Positions 1 through 5,306 are shown, numbered from the stretch's first letter. The stretch is DNA of 5,423 bases from Bacillota bacterium (GCA_024650095.1 JANKMV010000165.1:1-5423), one strand, 5' to 3'. Translations and numbers: made by a program. The notes: generated from the letters alone by a model not told the origin.

Positions 1-1
1 G

Positions 2-142
2 GGGCAAGCGACTCTATACTTTATGATTTTAGGCTATTTGATTCAAGGTTTTTTCAACATTGACACGGTCATGGTAATGCCATTATTCTGGATTATGCTC
101 GGATTGTATCAAAACAAAAACTATGAAAACGTCACTTTCTAA
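2..142 (+). CDS. C-terminal end of an O-antigen ligase/polymerase-like membrane protein (partial)
   Basis: The frame is open from the window edge at base 2 to a TAA at 140-142 and gives 46 residues. They form two hydrophobic segments around a short polar turn, with the pattern GYLIQGFFNID then PLFWIMLGL, and end in a polar tail (YQNKNYENVTF). An aromatic-rich helix with Q and FN, followed by an 'LFW..LGL' helix, is the usual C-terminal end of O-antigen ligase family (Wzy_C-type) membrane proteins, which join or polymerise lipid-linked surface glycans at the outer face of the cytoplasmic membrane. The family call rests on this tail alone. A terminator follows 8 bases after the stop, so this is the end of its transcript. 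Another polytopic membrane protein with a similar tail cannot be excluded. Confidence 0.6.
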   Translation, partial: GQATLYFMILGYLIQGFFNIDTVMVMPLFWIMLGLYQNKNYENVTF

Positions 143-150
143 GTGCACTT

Positions 151-181
151 ACCAGCCCTTCAACAAAATGGCTGGTTTTTT
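151..181 (+). terminator. Rho-independent terminator after the partial membrane-protein gene
   Basis: A perfect 7-bp stem (ACCAGCC at 151-157 with GGCTGGT at 170-176) encloses a 12-base loop and is followed by a T run through 181. It starts 8 bases after the TAA of the upstream gene and separates it from the HU relic. Confidence 0.85.
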
Positions 182-225
182 CATGCCCAAAAACACCCCA
201 ACAAAAAAGAACGGAGGAAAGAAAG

Positions 226-426
226 ATGATCAAAACCGACCTAGCCCCTCACCATTGCAGAATAAAAAAACATCACACAAAAGACACAGAGACCGTCCTA
301 ACTACATTCAGAGACATCGCATCAGACAGCCTTGCCAGTGGTGAGCTTGTACGTCTCTCTGGGGGACGGCGTGATTGACGTGGATTACGTTGTAGCTTAT
401 GAGGCCAAGGCTAGGCTTCCTGTTCA
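226..426 (+). pseudogene. Frameshifted, decayed HU-family DNA-binding protein gene
   Basis: An ATG at 226 is preceded by a clear ribosome binding site (GGAGGAAAG, 213-221). The frame reads MIKTDLA at its start, then KDTETVLTTF and DSLASGELVRLSG, the order and spacing of helix 2 and the 'aLa.Ge.V.L.GFGtF' core of HU/IHF proteins, which are nucleoid proteins of about 90 residues. This frame stops at 376-378 after 50 codons. One extra G in the run of five at 361-365 explains the break: dropping it continues as DGVIDVDYVVAYEAKA, matching the HU strand 'GFGTFdV..r.aYeGrNP'. Decay goes beyond that single base. Residues 8-17 look scrambled (the frame at 251-262 gives TIAE, as expected for HU), GFGTF reads GDGVI, and the arm motif RNP-TG is missing. 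A functional product is unlikely. The right boundary is approximate. Confidence 0.65.
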
Positions 427-637
427 ACTATGCATCATGCTGACCTGCTTGACAACTACCATAAGGGGTAGTATCTGCAAACTTACCTCCACACAGCCTA
501 TCCCAGAAGCTCCTACTCCCCCTGTGAGGCGTCGGGAACAATATTTGAATGCTACTCATTCTGGGATGCCGATGAGTTTCTGGGAGATCACGATTACGGT
601 CCCGACCATTAACCAGTAGCGTATACCAAATATACAA
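427..637 (+). other. Decayed spacer with a small interrupted reading frame
   Basis: This stretch lies between the recognisable HU relic and the two-way terminator and has no intact gene that I recognise. The most protein-like frame runs from an ATG at 430 to a TAA at 610-612. It is 61 codons long with one internal TAG at 469-471, and its last part is rich in aromatic and acidic residues (ECYSFWDADEFLGDHDYG). The segment just before the TAG reads DNYHKG, and an equivalent DNYPKG-TAG occurs at 4837-4855, so this part may be shared with the third relic. No ribosome binding site is evident. It could be the tail of an element that once carried the HU gene, or chance. Confidence 0.25.
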
Positions 638-696
638 AAAACAGCCCTGCCTGTTTATCACCCAAAAGAATGATAAAGCAGAATCAGGACTGTTTT
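638..696. terminator. Two-way hairpin terminator, member of a recurring hairpin family
   Basis: A long, nearly continuous stem: 638-649 pairs with 685-696 (one C/A mismatch at 645/689), 651-653 with 679-681, and 654-660 (TTTATCA) with 671-677 (TGATAAA). It has T runs on both strands (TTTT at 693-696 on +; a six-base run opposite 636-641 on minus). It can end minus-strand transcripts leaving the TspO-like gene 48 bases away and plus-strand transcripts from the HU relic. Its minus strand shares GGGTGATA, ACAGG and AGGGCTG with the hairpin at 1752-1811. Confidence 0.75.
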
Positions 697-711
697 CTAT
701 GTAATCAGATT

Positions 712-732
712 AACTTACCGACATGGTAAGTT
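712..732. repeat. Perfect 8-bp inverted repeat downstream of the TspO-like gene
   Basis: AACTTACC (712-719) and GGTAAGTT (725-732) pair perfectly around a 5-base loop, 11 bases after the stop of the minus-strand gene. No T run follows on either strand, so it is not a standard terminator. It may protect the 3' end of the message or act with the terminator at 638-696. Confidence 0.5.
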
Positions 733-743
733 GGCGGCGACAA

Positions 744-1541
744 TTAGTGCTGATCTGACGAATGAATAGGTAATATTTCATAGTGGTTCCGGTAAAGTTG
801 CATGGCGGCTATCCCAACCAGTGCAACCAGCCCTATCAGTGCTATTATCTGCAAAAAGCCATGCCTTCCCTGGAACCCTTCCGGAGAGACTAAGAAGTTA
901 TAGATACCAAAATAAGCCCAGGCTATAGGCAAGGGAAAAACAGAATTGCGGGTTTGCAAAAGCACAGTAAGTGTAAGAAAGACAGCAACTATCAGAATAA
1001 TACCTGCCCAAACTTCATATGGAAGCCCAAAACCCCCCCATTCTAGTTTAACAAGCCAAGCTGCTACGTTCACTACTGTTGCAATAAAAAGCCAGCCGGT
1101 ATAGAGTCCGAAAGTCAGTGGCAGCAGCAATCGATTTTTTTGTTGGATTTTATACAGTTTCTGACTAATCAAAGACAATGTAATCACAAGAGCGAAAATC
1201 AGAATTGTTGACACTCCAAGCCAAATAAAGGAAAAACTCACAATCCAGGCTATATTAAGCACGCATGAAATTCTAAAAAGTGTGCTTACTTCACCTACAG
1301 CACTTTTGTAGTATAAATCATCTTTTTTGACAATCATTACAATTATTGAAATTATCAAAAGCGAATAAATTACACTCCAAATACTAAAAGTGGCCGGTGC
1401 TGGGGTAATAAGTGTAACGTACATATCCGAAATATCTTTTTGCGTTAGTCCGCTTATCCACCCGAAAGCACCCATTGCGTTCGTCACCAAAGTAACAAGC
1501 AGAAAAATACCGTTTATCTTAGCTTTTTTGCTAAGGTCCAT
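744..1541 (-). CDS. TspO/MBR-like (tryptophan-rich sensory protein family) membrane protein, long form
   Basis: Predicted integral membrane protein of 265 residues with about eight hydrophobic segments (roughly 10-29, 53-71, 87-108, 109-130, 139-163, 175-195, 202-218 and 228-249). The family signature is visible: TPAPATFSIWSVIY near residue 46 corresponds to the 'PP.w.FgpvWt.lY' stretch of TspO/MBR proteins, and LNIAW near 95 to their 'lN..Ws' motif. TspO proteins bind tetrapyrroles and related ligands. Classical ones have about 160 residues and five helices, so this is a longer variant whose function is not established. The frame extends up to an ATG at 1592, but a TATAAT box at 1579-1584 lies downstream of that ATG, while GGGGGGAG (1546-1553) immediately precedes ATGs at 1544 and 1541. 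I chose 1541 for its spacing; 1544 is nearly as good. The gene is transcribed alone, with a terminator at 638-696. Confidence 0.75.
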   Translation of the reverse strand: MDLSKKAKINGIFLLVTLVTNAMGAFGWISGLTQKDISDMYVTLITPAPATFSIWSVIYSLLIISIIVMIVKKDDLYYKSAVGEVSTLFRISCVLNIAWIVSFSFIWLGVSTILIFALVITLSLISQKLYKIQQKNRLLLPLTFGLYTGWLFIATVVNVAAWLVKLEWGGFGLPYEVWAGIILIVAVFLTLTVLLQTRNSVFPLPIAWAYFGIYNFLVSPEGFQGRHGFLQIIALIGLVALVGIAAMQLYRNHYEILPIHSSDQH

Positions 1542-1578
1542 CATGCTCCCCCCAATTTTTATAAATTTCAATTGGCTA

Positions 1579-1608
1579 ATTATATCATTCACAAATTAAT
1601 TATGTAAT
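1579..1608 (-). promoter_or_regulatory. Sigma-A-type promoter of the TspO-like gene
   Basis: On the minus strand a perfect TATAAT (1579-1584) is preceded by ATTACA (1603-1608, four of six matches to TTGACA) with an 18-base spacer. The predicted start near 1572 gives a leader of about 30 bases carrying the ribosome binding site at 1546-1553. No operator-like repeat is evident around it. Confidence 0.55.
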
Positions 1609-1735
1609 TAACCAAATATTATTTACTTATCGATATCATCTCAGACAGCCTTGCCAGCGGTGAGGCTGTATAATCGCTGGGGGCGAAACCTTCGACATAA
1701 CACACGTAGTAGCTCAAGAGTTGCAAAACTAATCT
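1608..1735 (+). pseudogene. Fragment of a second decayed HU-family gene
   Basis: The plus strand reads DIISDSLASGEAV at 1632-1670, nearly the same as DIASDSLASGELV in the relic at 226-426. The two share 17 identical bases in a row (TCAGACAGCCTTGCCAG) followed by GGTGAG after one mismatch. A TAA at 1671-1673 interrupts it. A shifted frame then gives FDITHVVAQELQ at about 1691-1726, which aligns with FDV(I)..VVAYE of the first relic. The 5' half with the start codon is missing or unrecognisable; the part before 1632 (YYLL) is a weak match to the HU helix. It lies between the TspO promoter and the next hairpin. Only the central HU core remains, so it is a relic, not a gene. Confidence 0.55.
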
Positions 1736-1751
1736 GTCCAGATAAACTTAC

Positions 1752-1811
1752 AAAAACTCAGCCCTACCTGTCTATCACCCTAAAGGGTGAAAATGAGCAG
1801 AGATAGGGCTG
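1752..1811 (-). terminator. Terminator of the large surface-protein gene, recurring hairpin family
   Basis: The stem AGCCCTA (1760-1766) with TAGGGCT (1804-1810) is extended by the pair 1759/1811. It encloses an inner stem TCACCC (1775-1780) with GGGTGA (1785-1790). On the minus strand the outer stem is followed by GAGTTTTTG, a T run. It lies 32 bases after the stop of the gene ending at 1843. A short T run on the plus side (1812-1816) suggests it may work both ways. Confidence 0.8.
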
Positions 1812-1842
1812 TTTTTCAGTTCACCTTATATTGTTAGAGATT

Positions 1843-4488
1843 CTACTGCATCGCTTGCTTTTTTCTCAAGAACAGGCCTAGTGTGCTAATCAATAATCCT
1901 GCAAAAAGCACAAACGGATTACCACCTGTTTGAGGAAGCTCTCCACCCTCTTGTGCATCTTCTTCTTTCGGTTCTTCAGGATCAGTTGGTTCTTCTGGTT
2001 CTACTGGTTCTGCCGGTTCAGTGGGTTCTTCTGGTTCTACTGGTCCTACATTCGCAGGGGGTACCTCTATAAGACCTGCACCAAATTCAGTCCCTGTAAG
2101 ATCTGATAGCAACGGAGAAGTGTCTGCTGTAATGATTGCCCAAACATATTTTCCCCCGATGTTAACACCAGTGTTTGAGCATACAGCCCAGTCACTGCCA
2201 TCCCACCAATACATGACCAGATCTGTTTCTTTTTCAGGTGTGCCCTCATAGAAGAGCTTGACCAGCAGTTCATCTATGTTATGGGGAGACGTAACATAAA
2301 CATCAACATATTTGCCAACTGAGCCGTAGAAAGATTTTGCAGCAGGGTTGCTTGTGTATTCACCCACAGTAACACTGCCTGAGCCACTCATTACTATAGC
2401 AGAAACTCCTGCTTCGATAATTGCGGTTTCGCCATCATTGAGATACTCTGTTTTTGTATTCGCTGGTTCCGCCGAATGTGGGGCAAGCAGCCAGGGAGAA
2501 TAAGAAATATTCTCGGCAACTTGGTTGCCTAAGCCATAAAGATTTGTGCTGTCGTGAAAGGGTCCGCTTGCATGTCCCCACCAATTGTGGATAGCTTGTA
2601 GCGGTTCTACATCAGGATCAGGAACCGGATTCTCACCAACCCAGCCATGATAAGTGTAAATACCGTAATTAATATTGTCAAATATGCTATTTAAATAAAT
2701 TACATCTCCTTCCGATGCCAGAATACCACCGGTCCATCCTCGCTCAATATTCCCGTTGCCTGTCACAATATTGCCCCGTACCAAATTAGCACCGGAAGAT
2801 TGTATGCCATATTCTAGATTTCTTTCGGTTATATTATCTACAATATTGCTGCCGGAGTCTCTAGTATTAATTTGGATACCAGTTTGACCATTATTGATTG
2901 TCGTATTCTCACTTATCGTATAGTTTGTTCCTCGAACACTAATGCCGCTGTCACGGTTTTCGTTTACCGTATTACCACGAATAATATTGCCGCTGCTGTT
3001 GCTATCAAATTCGATACCGTCACTGTTATTGCCATTAACAATATTATCGAGTACCTGGTTGTCGTTTCCTTCTAGGTGGATTCCGCGCCAGCCACCACTT
3101 AGTCCATTATTACTTGCACTGTTGTTGCTGACTATATTTTCATTGCCCAATATACGTATACCGATTCGGCGATTATTATTGGCGATATTTTCAGTAATCG
3201 TATTGTTGTCTCCTTCAATAAAAATACCACAACTTATCCAGTTTCCTATAATTCCATTGCCTTCCGCCGTGTTATCTGCCACCGTATTACCTGTACCGTT
3301 TATGTAAATACCGCTGGTGGTATTGTCGGTAACAGTGTTTTCACTTACTGTATTGTCATTGCCATACATTTCTATACCATTATTTGTACTTGCTGTTACT
3401 ATATTATTGAAAATTGAATTTCCGTTCGTTTGCACCAATATACCAACTCTATTACCTGTGAGCGTATTGTTTTGTACAGTACTGTTATGCGCAGTCCTGT
3501 CGCCTGTAAGCAGGATACCGGCATCATCCCAATTCTGAATTGTAAATCCTTCAATGGTAACACCGGGTTCGGAAACTATGTAACCGAAACCTGTAATAAC
3601 AGATGAACCGTCAATAATAGCTCCGGACTGTCCGCGTAACATTAAGTCTGCTTTATAAACGTTAGCTCCCAAATATGTTCCGGCTGCCACGTTTACAATG
3701 CCACCCGTTTCTACTACATCTATACCATCCTGGATCGTGTCAAAGTGAGTAGTTCCCCATCCCATCGTTTCACTGTCGAAATCATCGTCTACCCATACTT
3801 CGTAAATATTTTCAATGATCGCTTCAATTATTGTGATATCAACCATGGTCGGGTTAGAATCAGCCAAACCATCGTTGGCTGTGAAAGTAAAACTGTCATT
3901 TCCTTCACTATCCAGATGCGCAGTATAACTAAACGCACCATCGGCATTAAGAATTACAGTCCCTTTGCTTGGGGCAGATACAAGTGAGTACGTTAAAGCG
4001 TCACCGTCCGAATCTGCTGCATTAACCGCCCCGCTATGTGTTTCCCCTGCGTTTACTGTAAAAGCGTTCGGTGTACCTTGCGGGGGATCATTTGTTGGTG
4101 TGATGTTTATTGTTACTGTCGCCGGTTCGGAATTTACCTTACCATCATTAGCGACAAAAGAAAACGAATCCACTCCGATAAAGCCTAACGTCGGCTGTCT
4201 ATGGGCAGTATAGGAGAAAGAACCGTTCGCGTTAAATACTAAGGTTCCGCGGCTGGGCCCTGTTGCTAGCATAAATGTGATTGGATCATCATCTGGATCT
4301 TCTGCGCTAACAACTCCGTTGTGTGTACTGCCCTCAGCCACCGTAAATTCATCCGAGTTGGCAATAGGTGCATTATTATCAGCAGCATATACTACTACTG
4401 TTTTAAAAATATCTGCACCACAAGAAAAGATTAGAGCAAAAACCAAAAGGAACACAAGTATGGGTGGAAATCTTCTTTGTGTACTCAT
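1843..4488 (-). CDS. LPXTG-anchored surface protein with cadherin-like domains and a parallel beta-helix
   Basis: 881 residues. The start ATG at 4488 follows GAGGAGGG by 9 bases. Residues 1-36 form a signal peptide (basic start, hydrophobic core, likely cut after VVVYAA). Residues 38-131 and 132-222 are two related cadherin-like/Big domains, each with an acidic loop typical of calcium binding (DPDDD, DSDGD) and the pattern G..v.n.dGsFsYta followed by DSFtF.aNDG. VWVDDDF at 231 opens a NosD-like right-handed beta-helix running to about 670, with some 13 turns and an end-cap motif NWWGHASGPF near 635. Residues 680-806 form a further globular module often seen after such helices (YWWDGSDWAVC). 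A Pro/Glu spacer (811-848) leads to LPQTG at 851-855, a hydrophobic helix and RKK: a sortase signal. It is likely exported and bound to peptidoglycan. Beta-helices of this kind bind or cleave polysaccharides, but no catalytic site can be assigned; adhesion or glycan binding is inference. Confidence 0.9.
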   Translation of the reverse strand: MSTQRRFPPILVFLLVFALIFSCGADIFKTVVVYAADNNAPIANSDEFTVAEGSTHNGVVSAEDPDDDPITFMLATGPSRGTLVFNANGSFSYTAHRQPTLGFIGVDSFSFVANDGKVNSEPATVTINITPTNDPPQGTPNAFTVNAGETHSGAVNAADSDGDALTYSLVSAPSKGTVILNADGAFSYTAHLDSEGNDSFTFTANDGLADSNPTMVDITIIEAIIENIYEVWVDDDFDSETMGWGTTHFDTIQDGIDVVETGGIVNVAAGTYLGANVYKADLMLRGQSGAIIDGSSVITGFGYIVSEPGVTIEGFTIQNWDDAGILLTGDRTAHNSTVQNNTLTGNRVGILVQTNGNSIFNNIVTASTNNGIEMYGNDNTVSENTVTDNTTSGIYINGTGNTVADNTAEGNGIIGNWISCGIFIEGDNNTITENIANNNRRIGIRILGNENIVSNNSASNNGLSGGWRGIHLEGNDNQVLDNIVNGNNSDGIEFDSNSSGNIIRGNTVNENRDSGISVRGTNYTISENTTINNGQTGIQINTRDSGSNIVDNITERNLEYGIQSSGANLVRGNIVTGNGNIERGWTGGILASEGDVIYLNSIFDNINYGIYTYHGWVGENPVPDPDVEPLQAIHNWWGHASGPFHDSTNLYGLGNQVAENISYSPWLLAPHSAEPANTKTEYLNDGETAIIEAGVSAIVMSGSGSVTVGEYTSNPAAKSFYGSVGKYVDVYVTSPHNIDELLVKLFYEGTPEKETDLVMYWWDGSDWAVCSNTGVNIGGKYVWAIITADTSPLLSDLTGTEFGAGLIEVPPANVGPVEPEEPTEPAEPVEPEEPTDPEEPKEEDAQEGGELPQTGGNPFVLFAGLLISTLGLFLRKKQAMQ
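1969..2040 (-). repeat. Two 12-residue Pro/Glu repeats in the wall-spanning spacer
   Basis: Residues 817-828 (VEPEEPTEPAEP) and 829-840 (VEPEEPTDPEEP) of the surface protein are a tandem duplication of 36 bases. Such extended, proline-rich spacers carry a surface protein across the peptidoglycan layer and often vary in copy number between strains. Confidence 0.7.
2650..3519 (-). repeat. About 13 degenerate beta-helix coil repeats within the surface protein
   Basis: A G-I dipeptide followed by alternating hydrophobic residues recurs with its glycine at residues 324, 349, 371, 393, 421, 443, 469, 491, 515, 537, 561, 588 and 609, a period of 21-28 residues. Between them lies an N-rich segment (N.I..N...NN). 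This is the PbH1/NosD coil pattern. One strand of each coil stacks into a sheet, and the asparagines probably form internal ladders. At DNA level the repeats are diverged, not recent copies. Confidence 0.85.
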
Positions 4489-4497
4489 AAAAACTTT

Positions 4498-4505
4498 CCC
4501 TCCTC
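4498..4505 (-). promoter_or_regulatory. Ribosome binding site fixing the start of the surface-protein gene
   Basis: GAGGAGGG on the minus strand ends 9 bases before the ATG at 4488. It is a near-perfect complement to the 16S rRNA 3' end, and the signal peptide starts right after this ATG. Confidence 0.85.
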
Positions 4506-4526
4506 AAATATTAGTTTTCAAAAATC

Positions 4527-4584
4527 AACGCATTACTATTTTGGGATGTTAACACCTCTTCTCTAGAATATTGTCGAACGCATT
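4527..4584. repeat. Direct repeat of AACGCATT, 50 bases apart
   Basis: AACGCATT occurs at 4527-4534 and 4577-4584 in the leader/promoter region of the surface-protein gene. The start-to-start distance of 50 bases is close to five DNA turns, so both copies would face the same side. The upstream copy overlaps the proposed -10 box. They could be binding sites for a regulator, or coincidence. Confidence 0.3.
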
Positions 4585-4609
4585 TTACCTCCAAAGATCG
4601 GTCTTCCAA
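4582..4609 (-). promoter_or_regulatory. Candidate promoter of the surface-protein gene
   Basis: On the minus strand TTGGAA (4604-4609, four of six) and TAAAAT (4582-4587, five of six) are separated by 16 bases. Transcription would start near 4575 and leave a leader of about 87 bases. The boxes are weak, and TCGACA (4571-4576) is an alternative -35 without a good -10. Confidence 0.3.
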
Positions 4610-4737
4610 GCGTAGGCTACTGGTCTTTTTTATGTCACGCCCACTTAAAAACATCACCCAGAATCACTGTATAACAATCTACCATCACTTAAACCGATTA
4701 CGTCCCTTTGCCCAGGATCAATTCTTCCAGATTCTTC

Positions 4738-4855
4738 CCCATCAAAACTGGCTGAAGAATTAGTATTCTGCGACCAGTCTTCAGTCCGGAGGACACACAG
4801 CCCCAAGTTTAACTATCACAGATTCCCGACGATCTGACAACTACCCCAAAGGGTA
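4738..4855 (+). pseudogene. Possible third HU-family relic, strongly decayed
   Basis: ATCAAAAC at 4741 matches the start of the first HU relic (ATCAAAAC at 229). GACACACAG at 4792 matches GACACAGAG at 283, so the spacing is nearly the same in both (51 and 54 bases). A frame at 4742-4759 gives SKLAEEL, as in the first helix of many HU proteins, but the rest of that frame is not HU-like. The HU core DSLASGE is absent. At 4835-4856 it shares TGACAACTACC followed by GGGTAG with 449-471 near the first relic. The call depends on collinearity, not on any one strong motif. Confidence 0.25.
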
Positions 4856-4856
4856 G
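4841..4856. repeat. Perfect small hairpin CTACCC-CAAA-GGGTAG
   Basis: CTACCC (4841-4846) pairs with GGGTAG (4851-4856) around a 4-base loop. A related, less perfect form (CTACC..GGGGTAG) occurs at 456-471 next to the first HU relic. No T run follows, so it is not a terminator by itself. Confidence 0.4.
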
Positions 4857-4880
4857 GATTGCCTTAATCAAACCTTACCT

Positions 4881-4923
4881 GCAAATCACCCTAAGCGGTG
4901 ATTAAAAAACAGCCTGGATTTGC
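4881..4923. repeat. Third copy of the recurring hairpin, partly rearranged
   Basis: AATCACC (4884-4890) pairs with GGTGATT (4897-4903), and GCAAATC (4881-4887) can instead pair with GATTTGC (4917-4923). On the minus strand it reads TTAGGGTGAT..GCAGGTAAGG, matching the core TTAGGGTGAT..ACAGGTAGGG of the hairpin at 1752-1811. It overlaps the end of a decayed frame and no intact gene ends here. Confidence 0.45.
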
Positions 4924-5151
4924 ACTAGACCCACGCCCTTTTCTACCAAAGCCGAGGCAAATGAGTGTTCCATCAATTTCCTGCAAGGTAGTTATCGCAT
5001 AGATAAAAGCAGTACAGTCCCTGCTCCCACTGCCATCTGATACTCGCCATATGTGCCCTGTAAGCATCGCAAACATTAATTGAATGCTATGCCCTGCTTT
5101 AAAATGAACCCGACTGACGTCACCCCCATGATCGAAGCTATCTAGTACATC
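4891..5151 (-). pseudogene. Unrecognised decayed reading frame
   Basis: A frame of 86 codons is open between a TAA at 5152-5154 and a TAG at 4891-4893. The first ATG lies only at 5076, with no ribosome binding site. The text looks protein-like (GGDVSRVHFKAGH, GHIWRVSDGSGSRDCTAFIY, GFGRKGRGSS). The same frame continues upstream through two stops to QYVCPKC at about 5176-5196, a possible zinc-ribbon half. I do not recognise the family. A different frame at 5180-5248 also looks protein-like (LKEYYETYQRWDAICL), so at least one frameshift is possible. The 3' end runs into the hairpin at 4881-4923. It is best read as the remains of a coding region; it may also be chance open sequence. Confidence 0.3.
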
Positions 5152-5253
5152 TTAGAAGATAAGTTCCTCATGCTAACATTTAGGGCAAACATATTGCATC
5201 CCAGCGTTGGTAGGTTTCGTAGTATTCTTTAAGTTGCGCTGTGGATCTAAAAC

Positions 5254-5306
5254 AAAAAAACTGTTGTACAACCAACTATGAACTACCTAGTTCGTTGTAC
5301 AACAGT
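5254..5306 (-). terminator. Strong terminator after the second LPXTG gene
   Basis: A 13-bp perfect stem (5260-5272 with 5294-5306) is extended, after one C/C mismatch, by 5 more pairs (5274-5278 with 5288-5292) and closed by a 9-base loop. On the minus strand it is followed by a run of seven T (5254-5260). It starts 14 bases after the stop at 5321. Each arm contains GTTGTACAAC, itself a perfect palindrome. Confidence 0.9.

Noticed and set aside
17..24. Lipobox (Cys23) in the surface-protein signal peptide, residues 17-24
   Set aside because: The residues before the Cys (IFS) do not fit L-[ASTVI]-[GAS]-C, and the C-terminal LPQTG signal and the VVVYAA cut site explain the export route. The positions given here are residue numbers.
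332..619. 95-codon plus-strand frame as an independent gene
   Set aside because: Its first part is the shifted continuation of the HU relic. The ATG at 332 lies inside the HU core and has no ribosome binding site.
428..661. 77-codon minus-strand frame
   Set aside because: It has no ribosome binding site, runs into the two-way terminator, and matches no family I know. The HU relic and the frame on the other strand explain the area better.
2942..3307. 121-codon plus-strand frame rich in Leu, Ser, Pro and Ile
   Set aside because: It is the antisense shadow of the beta-helix repeats (Asn and Ile codons read backwards), has no ribosome binding site, and lies wholly inside the well-supported surface-protein gene.
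2650..3519. CRISPR-like array
   Set aside because: The periodicity is that of protein coils: the DNA units are diverged, of unequal length, and lie in one long reading frame.
4511..4654. 47-codon minus-strand frame just upstream of the surface-protein gene
   Set aside because: It has only a poor ribosome binding site and no recognisable motif, and it overlaps the candidate promoter.
4560..4870. Riboswitch in the surface-protein leader (the bases GTAGCCTACG recall part of a cyclic di-GMP-I element)
   Set aside because: The other conserved parts of that element are missing, and no other class consensus was found.
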